A DNA stretch of 64,000 nt from Nymphaea colorata (lineage: Eukaryota > Streptophyta > Magnoliopsida > Nymphaeales > Nymphaeaceae): contig NC_045140.1 of assembly GCF_008831285.2 (NCBI RefSeq), forward strand, positions 21,698,370-21,762,369, read 5' to 3'. Under the pieces are notes generated by a model. That model ran no database searches. It had not been told where the DNA came from and was given only the letters and a program-made list of their open reading frames with translations. This document shows positions 49,501-61,900 of the stretch, piece after piece. Position 1 is the first letter of the stretch, and each line of letters starts with the position of its first letter. Made by a program: the position numbers and the translations under genes.

Positions 49501-52500
49501 GAGATAAGGTCTGTACAGAGACGTTGTTAATATTTAGGTCTGACTGCATCAAAATTGAGACAATACGTACAAGTGAGTGTGAGCAAGATCTTCACCTTGA
49601 AGTAGCAATTCTTGATGTCAATTTCATGGAGTGGTACTGGGTTCAAAGTGTACGTTTTCTCTTTTCAAACAGATTATTCATATAATGAAGCATACATGTT
49701 TTCGATATTGATTTGCAATAGATATTCTGGTATTCTCAGGTTGCAACCGCTTATTTTTTAGTTCATGTAACTTCCACAGCTAAGGCAGAAATAGAGAAAG
49801 TATTAGGTACTATAGGTAAGTCTTCTTCCTGTTTTTGAAATTGTTTTCAGCTCAGTTTCCAGTTTGTTTCCTGCCTTATGTTTGTAACTTTATTGACTAA
49901 GTGGGTCTTATGGATTCATTAAGAGTCCTGATAGGATTATGATATCACTACTTTGAGAGAGCTAATGAGCCCCGACCCACGACCCACATGGTGTTGATAG
50001 GAGGTGGGACGTTGTTGTGACAAAGCATCAGTTCCTTGTGCAATTCTGTATGAGTTTTAGTTTGCTCTTAGGTTTTGGAATATTGCATGTAAATAATTGG
50101 CCAAACATGAGTGTGTTCTTCCTATCCATTATTAAGCCCAATGTTTGGTGTGAACAAAGATAAATTGTCTGATTTGACTACAAAGTAACACAATTGCTTG
50201 CTTTATCCCTTCCTCTCAATGTCTCAAGCATGTTCATGCTTCATACTCTTGTTAACATCAACAAGATGCTGTTTTGTTGGGATATTTTTTTTTCTGCATT
50301 GATATTTTCCATTCCATAAAAGTGAAGACAGCAGCATGCTGCTGCATCCACTACTTGGATTTTATTGTGCTTAAGACCTCAAGTGAGCACAGAGCTTGTC
50401 TCCTCCAGTCAAAATTTCTATTGCTTCGTTTGATGGAAAATTTGGCCTTAGGCACTCTTTATATGTAAATGATTATACAATGATGATAATAAACCTCGAT
50501 GTATGTATTGCTGTGAGGTCACATGAATGTATCTCTTGCATTTTCTGCCTATCCAGCATTGGTTTTGTATTTCATTGCTCTTATCTGACTACTAGCACTG
50601 CCTGGTGTGTGTCTTTGGATTCAACAAACTATGTCTTTTTCATTTCATCTGCTGATGGGTCTTGTTGATGTTCTCCTCTACTTTACATGTAGGTCCTGCA
50701 AAGTTGGCATTCGCAGTAAGTGATCCTGGGTGGTTTGAGAAAGTACAGATGATTATGTCTTTATCTGAGAGATATGGAAAAATATCGAAGCTTGATTATG
50801 AGTTAGTGTGCTAAATTTCTTTTTTTTTGAATTTGTAGAATATAAACATGGGGTTGCCATTTCTGGTTTCTGTTTTGTTATGTATTTTTTTTACATTTTG
50901 TCATGTTAGAAAGATTTAAATCTCTCTCACATAAACATAATTGATAGAGATGTTTTTTGGTTTAATTATTTAGACTCTGAACATAAAGATGATCGAGTTA
51001 TATTTTGTTGGTTTTATTTTATCCTTTATTTTGGACACCGATTATGATGTATATTCATGTTGCTTCAATATTATTATTGGTTTGCGAGAATATGAATCCA
51101 TTTCCCACTTTTCATCTGAAACCATGTTAAAAACAGTGAACATATGAGGCTTTCTAAGTTTCTAACACCTTGTCTTGCTAGGGGAGTCATTGTAGGTGGT
51201 CTGAAGTGGCTTAATCTTGATTACAGGATTCTTGGCAAGTGACAACAAATGTCTTCTATACTTGTTATTTTCTCTGCTGGTATTCAACCTAACATATTTT
51301 CTTTTTGTGAAATGAAATGGTGAAGTTGATCCATTGGCTTTGGATTTTCTTGATGACTTGTCCAAGAACTTATAAACACGGAAATTAGTTAGTTTTAATA
51401 CTTGTGTTGACAAGATAAAAAGTGAATATTACACTCAGACACAACAGCCAACAGGACATTTCATGGGGCAGACCAGTCAGACCAGTATCTGTTATGGGCA
51501 ACATTCTGCTGGATAACTTTTCAATTTTCTTTTATTCTTTTGATTAATTATTTTCTGTTTATTTTTTCTTTTCTTTTTTGTCATCAATTGTGTTTAAAGT
51601 TTAAATTCAACTTGCTAGTGCATTTTAAATTATATGAGACATTCAAGAACTTGCACTTGAGTTGTTATTCTTGTTTTATTGCTTTAGGTTAACATCTTTA
51701 GGTTAAGAGACACACTCGCTCGTGTGTATAAATGAAGACGTGGTTATGCTCACTCAAATTGTTTTATGTTGTAGATTGGAATTTATATTATTTCAGGCAC
51801 TCATGCTTTGTGATGTTTTTTTTTTTTTTTTGGCAGCTGCCTTGATCTTAGCAATGAAATGATTAGAGAAATTGATGAGTTTGTAAGTGAGAAAACTATG
51901 TTTGGTGCTAACGGGTTCTCAAATGGGTAAGTTGTTAACATGTTGTCTCCTTGGTTGTTGATGTGTTTCACCTGGTGTTAATTGGAAAATACTTGTGAAG
52001 AGAGAAAACGTGTGTCATAGGCAGCATAAATGACATTTTTCTCCATTTATGTGTTTGGCTCGGTTCTTGTGCTTTTTCCTTTTAGTGTTTCAATGTGCTG
52101 ATTTGTGTGGAACATTTCTCATTGTTTGTGACAATGGGGTTGCACCTTTATTGTTTCTCTAATACTGTAGTAGCAACAATATACGTGTATATTTGGATCC
52201 CCTTTTGAACGGTACATGCACCACAATTCACAGCTTCTGCATAAAATAGAGAAAAACTAAGGACCTATGGGTTTGTGACACATAACTTAATGTTACTTGC
52301 ATGGTCACAAAAAACGTGTTTTTTTCGAAAAAAAATGCGATAAATTAAATGGCTGTTTGAAACTAAAAAAAAACGCTTTTTTTCGAAAAAAAAAGTTGAA
52401 AACGAAAAAACGAGTTTTTAACGCGTTTTTTTCACATTTTTTTCACTTTTTTCATTTTTTATTTTTTTTAATGGCAAACAGTTTTTTTTCATTTTCTATT

Positions 52501-55500
52501 TTTTATTTGTTGCAAATCTACTAATCTTTTGATGTTTGTGTTATTAGTTTATCATTTATTTTATTTTCCCCCCATTTTTAGTTTTTTAAAAATTTTAAAA
52601 ATTTACCATATTATTCCCGTTTTTTTCATGCTCGCCATATTATACCCGAGAAAAACGTCGCCGTTTAAAACTCTGAGGCGTTATTTGCGACTATGGTATT
52701 TGCATCGTAACAGGGTGCAATTACTATCCTCCAAGTGTTTGTACCATTTTAGATGTGCCTTTTTTTCCTTACGTGTTCATTTTGCTCCTTATTCTAGAAC
52801 ATGTGTTCTCTTTCTACTTTCTGAAATGTTAGAGACGCTTCTCCTTTTCTAGGTGTGCTATGTTGTCCTTAACATTTCTAAAATTATTCAATTACAATAA
52901 AATATTCAAAGAGGCAATGTCGGTCCAAGTTATAGTAGAAAATTTGGTATATTAACTGACCTGCTGTTTATCTTTTAGGAGCATTTATGTATCTTAAAAG
53001 TCAGTTGGAGATAACTGGTGATCCATGGTTCAGGATTTGCTTGTGCGACCATTCATACTTAGAGTGGACCATTTCCTGTGGAGTTATGTTGTTGATTAAG
53101 TTGCTTATGTAGGCCAACCAATCCACTATAGCTAGCTAGTCATCACACTCTATTTAGCATTTTATAAATGCCATGATACACTGTTCCTTATTGAAAGGGG
53201 TGTTGTTGTGGTGGTCGCATGCCTGTTGGTCATCCAACCTTTCATGTTTAGTTACATGGTTTCAGTGGTATTTGTAGTTTTGCACGCATACTCCAGTTTT
53301 CTGCTTTTCATGTTCCTCTTGGTTGCTTGCATCTCATTACTGTGTTTTATTTACTTTCTTTTTTGTTTTAGCTCTTTGTAGATATAACTTTTAGTTGTTA
53401 CCACTTTGTTTTAGTCCTGGCATTTTTCATAATAGAAATTTTTCTGATCACTTTTTGTAGGATATCTGAGTCCTTTGAAGAACTTGTTTTCCCCAAAGGA
53501 GATTCTGATGCTGTTTCTATTAGTAAGAGAGATGTTGAGCTATTACAGCCAGATACATTTATCAATGACACAATAATTGACTTCTATATCAAGTAAGTTA
53601 AAATTGTTCTAGCAACTCTACCCAAATTGTAGTTTCTGTTTCTGCTGCCTTTTATATGCTTATGGTAACAAAAATAAACTTTATTCTCTATAAAGGCTTT
53701 CAGAAGGGAGGAAGTGATCACCACATAATTATCTGTCAGTTGGTTCTTTGTGTTTTTTAGCTCCATGGTTGATTTCATTGTAAGGGTCTGTCCTTTATAT
53801 TTGGGAGCATGGCAGTTTGTTTTTCAAAGGTAACAGTGAACGTTACATGATGCACAGGTATCTGGAATCCAAACTCCTGCCTGAAGACAAGGACCGATTT
53901 CACTTCTTTAACAGTTTCTTCTTTCGGAAGTTGGCAGATCTGGACAAAAATCCTGGAAGTGCCTTTGAAGGCAAAGTGGCTTTTCAGCGTGTCAGGAAGT
54001 GGACACGTAAGGTTGACATTTTTAGAAAGGATTACCTTTTTATACCGGTGAACTTCAAGTAAGAAGTACTTTTCATTATCGTGAATACTGGATAGACATT
54101 TAGAAGTTGCCATATGGTGCTGAATGTCCATTTTCTCTTTTTCCATTTTCAGTCTCCATTGGAGCTTGATAGTTGTTTGTCATCCTGGGGAAGCAGCTTT
54201 CTTCAAAGGCATCTTCCATCACCTAATCTTTTTCATGGCTCCATAGTTTTGTTCATGCATGCAATTCTTTTGACATTAATTGATTTTCAGATGGAAAAGT
54301 CAATGAGAATGAGAAGGTGCCTTGCATCTTGCATATGGATTCAATTAAGGGAAGTCATGTTGGCTTGAAAGATCTAGTGCAAAGGTTAGTTTTAATGTTC
54401 TTCTTTTATTAGGGCAAAATCCTTTTAACTAATGGCAGAAGAAACAAGTTTTGGACATCTTTGTGCTTCAAGTGTTTACATTATTTGTACTCAAAAAGTA
54501 CGTTTGGTTCTGTGTTCTTCAAGCATGCAAAACAGGATACCCTCCTCTTGAGGAACAAGCGTAATTGAGGAACAGCACCAGCAATCCTCGATTACTTCAT
54601 CTGTCCATTCTCCAGCATTCCATTTCCACCCCTTACCATAGAATGCTGGAGAGTGCCAAATTTGATATTAACACAAACTTAATAAAGTCATGAGAGAAAA
54701 AAAGGCATCTCAGTGGAAAAGTTTGAGATAGTATGGGTTTAGGCTGCATGAATAGCGTCGCCTCAATCCAACCCATTTTCAACCAGAGGGCCATCATGTT
54801 CATTTTCTTCTAATAATTATGTCATTACGAGAAAGGACCAAAGGTTGTCATTAACGTGAAGGCTTTTATTCTGTTCTTTTCTTGTTCTCTTTTTTTTTTC
54901 CTTTTTTGAATGTTTGCAAGAAGATAATGTAAAATTGTGAATCAAAAGAGAGACACCAGCGGATAACGTTTTAGCAGATAGTCCATGCTGTGGCCCAACA
55001 TGTTACCAATTGCAGCTTCCTATCACCATGAAGAAAACACTTAACAGAAGCACTGCACGTTACTTGCAAGCAAAATGAGTTGTTTCTTGGTTGCAAAAGC
55101 AGCATCATATCTGACCCATTTGATTTTCCCATTTGGCAAATTGTTTATGATTGGGTATTCTTCAAATTTCACATTGATTCCTAATAAAACAAGCACGACA
55201 ACACCACCACTTTCTCCATCCTTCAGCAACATCATGAAACTCAACATCTGTCCTCCACCAACCTCATCCTTACAAGGTGGGTCTCCAAATCCTATTAACA
55301 CCGCCATTTCCTTCTGTGCAATGAAGATAGGGACAAGAGAGATAATGATAGTGAATAGTCACAAAAAAATGTGTTTTTTTGGGAAAAAGTGATAAATAAG
55401 TCTGATGTTTAAAACTAAAAAAAAGCTAAAAAAAAAAAATGCAATTTTTCCCTTTTTTTCATTTTTTCACGTTTTTAAATGCCAAACTGCTTGTTTTTCA

Positions 55501-58334
55501 TTTTTTAAATTTTTATTTGTTGAAAATCTACTTATCTTTTGGTATTTGTGTTATTAATTTCTTATTTATTTTATTTTTTCTAATTTACTTCTTTTTCTTT
55601 TTTAAAAATTTACCATACTTTACCAAATTTTTCCCTTTTTTTAAAGTTCGTCATATTATACCTGAGAAAAACCTCGTAGTTTAAAACACGAGAAAGTTTG
55701 TTGTGATTATGTGACAGTCCTAGTTGTTCCTTTTTTGTTTACTTTATAAAGCTTATTTTTTTTCATGCTGGGAGAAATTTATTGTTCAAAAAGAAAAAAA
55801 CTCTTTTGACATGTAAAAACTGACAAAAAGGGGCAGTGTCATTTTCAAAAAGTTATAACAGTGTTAATTTTTTGCTCAAATTTCCTTTGTTGGAATTTGT
55901 AGTTAGTGAGATATTCTTCTTATTAAAGTTATATTTTCCTTACCTTCTGTTTGATGTTATGAAGTTGAAATTTGATAACATCCCAATTCTCTCTTAGAAT
56001 GCAGGTTCCCTTCTGGTTTTGACTAGGACAATGTCAACACTCAATGAAGACAGATAAATGACAGAGAATGTGAATAAAAGGCACAATTGCAGAAAGCAAA
56101 TTGAATGACACACTATTGACCGTTAACATGAGGATTATGTCATGTAACTAGATCATTCATTACTTGCTTCATGGCCTAAGCACTGAAGAGGCTTTTCTAG
56201 TAGGCAATGAAGGCTTGACATGTATGAACTGAATTTTCTTATCATTTTAAAAAGCAAGGGAAAAATATTTGTGATCTATAGATAAAAAAAAGTAGAATAT
56301 TAGCACATATACTGCTGTAGGAAATTGGTAGATACAACCATAAGCAGCTGAGCTATTTCAATTCTTCATTTTGTTTATATCACGATCATCTGTATTACTC
56401 ATGCATGTCCTTAAAATCAATCTAGACCATAAAGCTTGATGTAGAAGGAATTTCATCTTTTATCTTAGATATTGGTCTCAGCAGCAATAAATATGTGATG
56501 TGAGATGGATTGCTATTGATATGGGATTGACAATCTGTTAGCAACCATATTGCTTGAATTATTCTCTTTCCATGTGTTGGTTGTTTTAACATTTTGATAT
56601 TTTTTCCTCATTTTTTGCGAATTTTGGGAGTAGCACATCTGTGCTCCCAATAATTGTAATTGCTGATAGTTTGTGGTTCGTCCTGTAAGCTTGCTGTCAT
56701 CTGTTAAATATCATTTGGTTCTTTGTCCATTAATGAATGTTAGAACTTGAATCTGATTTTTATGAGGTGGCAGTTATCTGTGGGAGGAATGGAAGGAGAG
56801 GCACATGGATGCGAAGGAAGCTGCTGAAAATGATGTTTTGAGATTTTCAGATATGCGGTTTGTTCCATTAGAGGTATGTCATCAAACAGCTTTGTCATTT
56901 TTATTAGTTTCATATGACGTCTTTAACATGATGGCCAGATTATAGTTTCTTATGGAAAAAAAGGATGGTGTCATAACTTTTTATTGGCGCATGTAACATT
57001 ATACTTAATCTGCTCCTTAGTGTATCTGTTTCTATATCTTATGCTTAGCATGTAAGGTGCATTTACATCTGCATGTTTTGCATCAGAATGTGAACTCTGC
57101 ATTTTCCATTCAGGTTCTTCTATTGATTGGTATATCATATGCATCTGTTAATTGGGCGTTAAGAATAAGCAGGTTTCATTTCAACTCTTTTAAGAGGAAA
57201 ACTAATGTAACGCCCCAAAAGTTTAGTCCCATATTGAAGATTGTGAGAGATCTTCAATGACTTATCAAGGGGGTAATTAATGAGATGATTGTCCTGGTTT
57301 TTAGCCTTTTTGAGGCTGAAGCCGAAACTGTTAGGGGGCGGGTTGGGATCCGCCAGACCAGGAGCCCATGCCTAAGAGTGGGTCGGGTTGTTACAGTGGT
57401 ATCCGTGCAGTTTCAAACTTTCAATACTCGGACCTAGGGTCCCACACGTGCGGACGCGTGTGTCTTAAGGGGGGTGGACTGTACGGCCCAAAAGTTTAGT
57501 CCCGTATTGAAGATTGTGGGAGATTTTCAATGACTTATCAAGGGGTCATTAGATGATTGTCTTGGTTTTTAGTCTTTTTGAGGATGGAGCCGAAATTGCT
57601 AGGGGGCGGGTTGGGATCTGCCAAACCAGGGGCCCGAGCCCAGGAGTGGGTCCGGTTGTTACACATAAATTCTTCTAAGTCCAGTTCAAGGTTAAACCTA
57701 TAACGTTTAGAGAGTAATACATAATCTCTCTCCCTCTTTCTATGTTATGTGAGAAAAGAGTAGTTTTTGTTCTATGGTTGTGGGTATAGAGTAACAGAAA
57801 ACATGTTTTTATTGAAAAAAACGCGATAAATTAAATGGCCGTTTAAAACTTAAAACAATGCATTTTTTTGAAAAAAACGTTAAAAACGAAATAACATAAC
57901 GCATTTTTTCATTTTTTTATTTTTTTTCACTTTTTTCATTTGTTTTCAGTTTTTTTAATGCCAAACATTTTTTTTTCATTTTCTATTTTTTATTTGTTGC
58001 AAATCTACTTATCTTTTGATGTTTGTGTTATTAGTTTCACTTATTTTATTTTTTCCCCATTTTTAGTTTTTTAAAATTAAAAAAAAATACCATATGTTTT
58101 CTGTATTTTTTTATTTTTTTCAAGCTCGCCGTATTATACCCGAGAAAAACCTCGTTGTTTAAGACTCCGATACGTTGTTTGTGACTCTGGTACTATAGAT
58201 TATAGAAGCACCTAACCCTCTTATTGAAGTAGATCAGGTGGTTATGACCTGTATAGGGAAAAGTGTCGCAATGTTCTTTGTCTTTTCCTAGAAGAACTTT
58301 CTTCTCTCTTTGTTGTTAAAAAGAAAAGAAAAAT

Positions 58335-58365
<31 letters not shown>

Positions 58366-61300
58366 GAGGTCAATATACACTTACATGTATCCTGTTTCCA
58401 ACACTTTTTCCCTTTTATCATCTTACTCATGTTTTCCATTTCTTTTGCCCCATCTTATCATGAATGTCAATAGTCAACCACATAGCTACAAGTATTGATC
58501 TCAGCTTGATGAGGTGAAATTTCACAAAGATATAAATTTCTTGGTAAATGTTTGAAAGCAAGATATTAATATATTTACATCATAAACAAACACATTGATA
58601 AAATATAATAAAAGAGGCAACCAAAATCTATGGCACGAATAGGAAATGAAAGAGTAAGAACTGAAAGAACGCTAGTTTGGGGAAGACTTCAACATGTCAC
58701 TGATGCCATGACTATGGTTGACAAATGTTATCAATGATCTTTAGTGTATCTCTCTCTTTCTCCCTCTTGTGTATGTATGTGTGGTTGTGTAAACATCCAT
58801 TGGTCGGATGTTGTATGGCTGCAAATGATCTTTGAGGCTTAAGATGTCTACACGACTACAACTTCTCTGATGCATTAATTTTTGGACTTTCGGTCTTCAG
58901 CTTCATTAGGGAGGAAAAAAAGTCTCTCAATGAAAATGAGCTTCTAACTAAAAACTGCATTGTATATGGAATTACTTTAAAATATTTTCACTTGAATCTT
59001 GAAAGTAAATTCTTTCAATCATGTAAGATGTTTTCGGAGAAAACCAGTATGGGGAAGAAATTATCATAAACTTAATTTAACATATATAGTTTTATAGTCA
59101 AACAGATAGCATAGTAATCCGTAATAGGAGAGAAAAATGAGAGAGGAAAGGGAGATAGATAAAGAAAGAAAGGGGACTGGAGTGTCTGGCCCCAAATGGG
59201 ATGGGATGTGCCCCATCCCCATCCCCATATATATATGTATATGAGATATGTATATAGAGTGAGAGAGAGGGATGGGGGTTGGTGGAGACGGCCTTCAAAC
59301 TTACATGTTATCATCGAAAATTTGCTCGAAGAAAAAAATGGGGAGATGGCCCTTCCAGCTTGATGTCCATGTCATAAAGAAGACTTTTCAACTACGTGAT
59401 CTCCATGGTTGAAGTTGCCATAACTCAATACTTGGTATAGTGGATAACACAGATTTATTTTTGTGTTTTTTGCATCTCCAAGAAATGAAGGATGATCTTA
59501 AAATTCTTGAAAACCAGTGGTAGAGCGATGGCCCGCTCCAATCAACATCAATATCTACAATTAATTCTAGTGAATAAAATGAAGAGAGAAATAACATTTG
59601 GTACTATCATTTTTGTTATATTTAACGATACACATTGCAAACCTCATATGATTGGATACAGGAGTATGCTGAAACTGGCTTACAACAGGTACTGCATATG
59701 CAATTTCTGGGCTTATAATTGTAGTTGAATAACTATAGTTCAAACAATAAATAAACTAACTCTGAGAGTTGTCTGTTGGGTAGAAAAAACTTTCACTACA
59801 TTTATACCATAGACTCACAAGAATACCTTGTTGATTGTGAAATTGGTTTACCTGTTACATTTTGTTATTCTCGTTCATTTTCTAATATTTTTTTATACTT
59901 CCAGTTACCGCAACAGGAGAATTCATTTGATTGTGGCCTTTTCTTGCTGCATTACGTGGAGTTGTTTCTGAAGGAGGCTCCTCTGACTTTTAATCCTTTC
60001 AGTATAAAGAAGTTCTCGATCTTTGTAAGTCATCTCTCTCTCTAGCCCCTAGACACTAACACACCCCATCAACCTATTGGCATTTTCTAGGTGTCAGTTT
60101 ATAAGGTATAATGTATTAAATTTATTTTTAGAATGTAGAATAAAAAAAAATCTTATTGTACACAACTTTAACTTTTTAAAATCAATTTGAGAATGCTATA
60201 TGTGGTCATGTTTGAATTTATTTATTACGGTGAATGCTAGTCTTTTTGGTTTGGAATCGTTTATGAGTCTTCAAGATATGATTGTGGATTATGTTTAATC
60301 AATGGCTTTGTATGGGATTCATGGCTTGACCTTTGCACCTCTATCTCAAAGGGTCATTCTGGAACTTAATATATTCTGATATGCCTAACCAAAATGTGGT
60401 TACAATTTTAGAGCTCGTTTTGAAGTAATCCAAGATGAGATACAGATAACCATTAACCAGGTTATATTTATATTGAATTTTTATAAGTTGACTTGTAGGT
60501 AGCACCTATTCTCATGGGTATGGAGTATGGACACAATCTGCATATAAATATAAAATGTGTTTGTCATCTCATTGGATGATATTGCATGCATATTCAGTTA
60601 ATGCGTTACTGATCTTATTTTCAGCTTAACAAGGGTTGGTTTCCACCAGCTGAGGCTTCTCTCAAGCGTCTTTTCATTCAAAAGCTAATCTATGAACTTC
60701 TTGAGGGTCAACCTTGTACAAACTGCTCCACCATTGCAAATGATTGCCTTGAAGTTGCAAAGTTGCCTGAGGAGGATTCTGAGAATGACCTAACTGTAGA
60801 ATTGGCATCTGATAGATGTAACCCTGCAGGGTTGTCTCTTGGGCGTTCGCTTGGTTCTGATGTTGATAGCGGAGGTGTCTCCGAGTTGTTGGAGTCCTCA
60901 ACTTTTGCCTGTGCTCAAAATGTTAAAGGTCTATCCTATGGGGAGGTTTTGGCAGCAGCACATGTTGGTTCATCTTGTGCAGATGGGCAGTCACATTCTT
61001 TCCAGCATGCTATCAACGTGCAGCAACTTGGCTGTATTATGATGCCTAATGAGGTAATGTGACATTGTTCTTTTGTCCTTTCCTCTGTACGTGTCTTTCC
61101 TTGAAAAATCCTTTTGAGAAATAGACAAGCTACCTTGGCCTAGAAAAGATGAATTCTGGCCACAGCATAAGGCCTCGCCCCGAATTAATTATATGAACTG
61201 ACCTCTTTTCCTTCTCCAGAATGAAACAGATGTAGACTTACTTGGTACCACATACTTGTCTACTGAAGAAGCCAACGGTGAGCCGGAATCATGTACATTC

Positions 61301-61900
61301 TCCAGCGAATCAAAGAGAAATAGCTTCTTTGAGCCAGCTGCCAGTGAACTTTGCAGCACAAGTGGTCAGTGTTCAATGCAACCTAAACCTTGTGCTGATC
61401 GGTCTGTTTCATGTGAATCAAGTTCTGGTTCCCAGCCAAAACACGATTTGTTAGAAGGAAACTTTAGTGAGAAGCCACAGACTGATCAAGAAACTGACCA
61501 CCCTCAACTCATCGATAGACTGGCAGACAAGCCAAATTGTGAGTCATCCGGAAATGGTGAATCTACAAGTGCAGATGAAAGCACAATTCCGGAAAGCAAA
61601 GAGAACGCAGAGTCTTTTGTCTCGTGCCAAGAAAATCTCCCGTTTTCATCCACTGGGGTTACTGAACCTTCAGAAATGGAGAAGGGATCTCCATGTGTGA
61701 AAGAGGGGGCTGAGATTGAGCCTGGCGACAATGTGGTATCAGTTGATATTTGTAACCATTCAAGTGTGTCTGCTGCAGATGGGCAAGAGGCCATGGATCT
61801 CGCTGAAGATTACCGTGTCCATCAGCCACATCATAAGCGGATGAAGCTCATGACTGAAAGGCGAAATACAAGGAACATGGGATGCACGCCAGAGCTATAA
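46517..61900 (+). CDS. ULP2-type SUMO protease
   Basis: Sixteen exons give 948 aa: 46517-46676, 48442-48683, 48774-48870, 48952-49013, 49452-49649, 49740-49815, 50693-50801, 51837-51926, 53461-53592, 53858-54058, 54153-54208, 54291-54384, 56774-56873, 59905-60024, 60625-61053, 61220-61900. The start is the first in-frame ATG (MRSESRKDQSVFDF). The C48 peptidase domain spans about residues 350-600: LLQPDTFINDTIIDFYIKYL, FHFFNSFFFRKL, NFNLHWSLIVVCHPGE, ILHMDSIKGSHVGLK, YLWEEWKERH and QQENSFDCGLFLLHYVE. The triad reads His458, Asp491, Cys549, with oxyanion Gln543. This class removes SUMO from nuclear proteins. The domain sits mid-protein, with an acidic N-terminal arm and a roughly 340-residue Ser/Glu-rich tail, as in plant ULP2/SPF (ASP1) proteases. 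Uncertain points are the exon 2 acceptor (48442) and a GC donor after exon 11 (54209). The copy is intact. Confidence 0.9.
46677..48441. other. SUMO-protease intron 1
   Basis: A 1.76-kb intron from donor GTT|GTAAGT to a tandem acceptor caggag. It contains a ~90-bp imperfect tandem duplication (48040-48235) and a short CA run near 47430. A small unrecognised exon inside it cannot be excluded. Confidence 0.6.
48040..48235. repeat. Imperfect ~90-bp tandem duplication in intron 1
   Basis: Copy 1 (about 48040-48130) and copy 2 (about 48150-48235) share ccttgaaggttt, cttgtca/cctcgtca, gaagaggatccgcattcat/gaagaagatccacattcac and a common end tttagaaaata. They are separated by about 20 bp. Confidence 0.8.
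52303..52699. mobile_element. T-rich MITE-like element, copy 1 (SUMO-protease intron 8)
   Basis: About 397 bp flanked by direct repeat ttgcat (52297-52302 and 52700-52705). The ends ggtcacaaaaa and tttgcgactatg are inverted relatives. The interior shares cgataaattaaatggc, gcaaatctact, cttttgatgtttgtgttatt and tatacccgagaaaaacgtcg with copies at 55357 and 57783. It is full of T-runs and has no coding capacity. Confidence 0.8.
55357..55710. mobile_element. T-rich MITE-like element, copy 2 (intron 12)
   Basis: About 354 bp. It starts agtcacaaaaaaatg and ends tttgttgtgattatg. It shares gaaaatctacttatctttt, gtgttattaattt and tatacctgagaaaaacctcg with the other copies. It lies in the 2.4-kb intron between the exons ending GLKDLVQ and starting YLWEEW. 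Confidence 0.78.
57206..57663 (+). mobile_element. Complete TRIM (miniature LTR retrotransposon) in intron 13
   Basis: Left LTR 57206-57395 (190 bp, TGTAACGC...TTGTTACA) and right LTR 57480-57663 (184 bp, TGTACGGC...TTGTTACA) are close copies. Right after the left LTR, 57397-57408 reads tggtatccgtgc, a near match to the initiator-Met tRNA primer site tggtatcagagc. Just before the right LTR is a purine tract, aaggggggtggac. The interior is only 84 bp with no coding capacity. Flanks (actaa left, cataa right) match at 3 of 5 positions, so the target duplication is decayed or shifted. It needs proteins supplied in trans. Confidence 0.9.
57783..58192. mobile_element. T-rich MITE-like element, copy 3 (intron 13)
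   Basis: About 410 bp. The left end agtaacagaaaac and the reverse complement of the right end (agtcacaaacaac) are similar. It shares cgataaattaaatggc, gcaaatctacttatctttt and tatacccgagaaaaacctcg with copies 1 and 2. It lies 120 bp downstream of the TRIM. Confidence 0.78.
58331..58368. repeat. (GT)n(GA)n microsatellite
   Basis: A short GT run passes into an interrupted GA run of about 24 bases. Confidence 0.85.

Larger units (their letters stand above)
56874..59904. other. SUMO-protease intron 13
   Basis: A 3.03-kb phase-0 intron between the exons ending RFVPLE and starting LPQQENSFDC. It carries the TRIM, MITE copy 3, a GT/GA microsatellite (58331-58368) and further AT-rich sequence. No missing exon is required. 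Confidence 0.85.

Noticed and set aside
57206-57663. Interpreting the paired 190-bp units as a simple tandem duplication
   Set aside because: A primer-site-like sequence and a purine tract occupy exactly the positions expected between LTRs, and a solo unit with target duplication exists at 36358.
61504-61794. A 96-codon minus-strand frame
   Set aside because: It is the antisense shadow of the last SUMO-protease exon.
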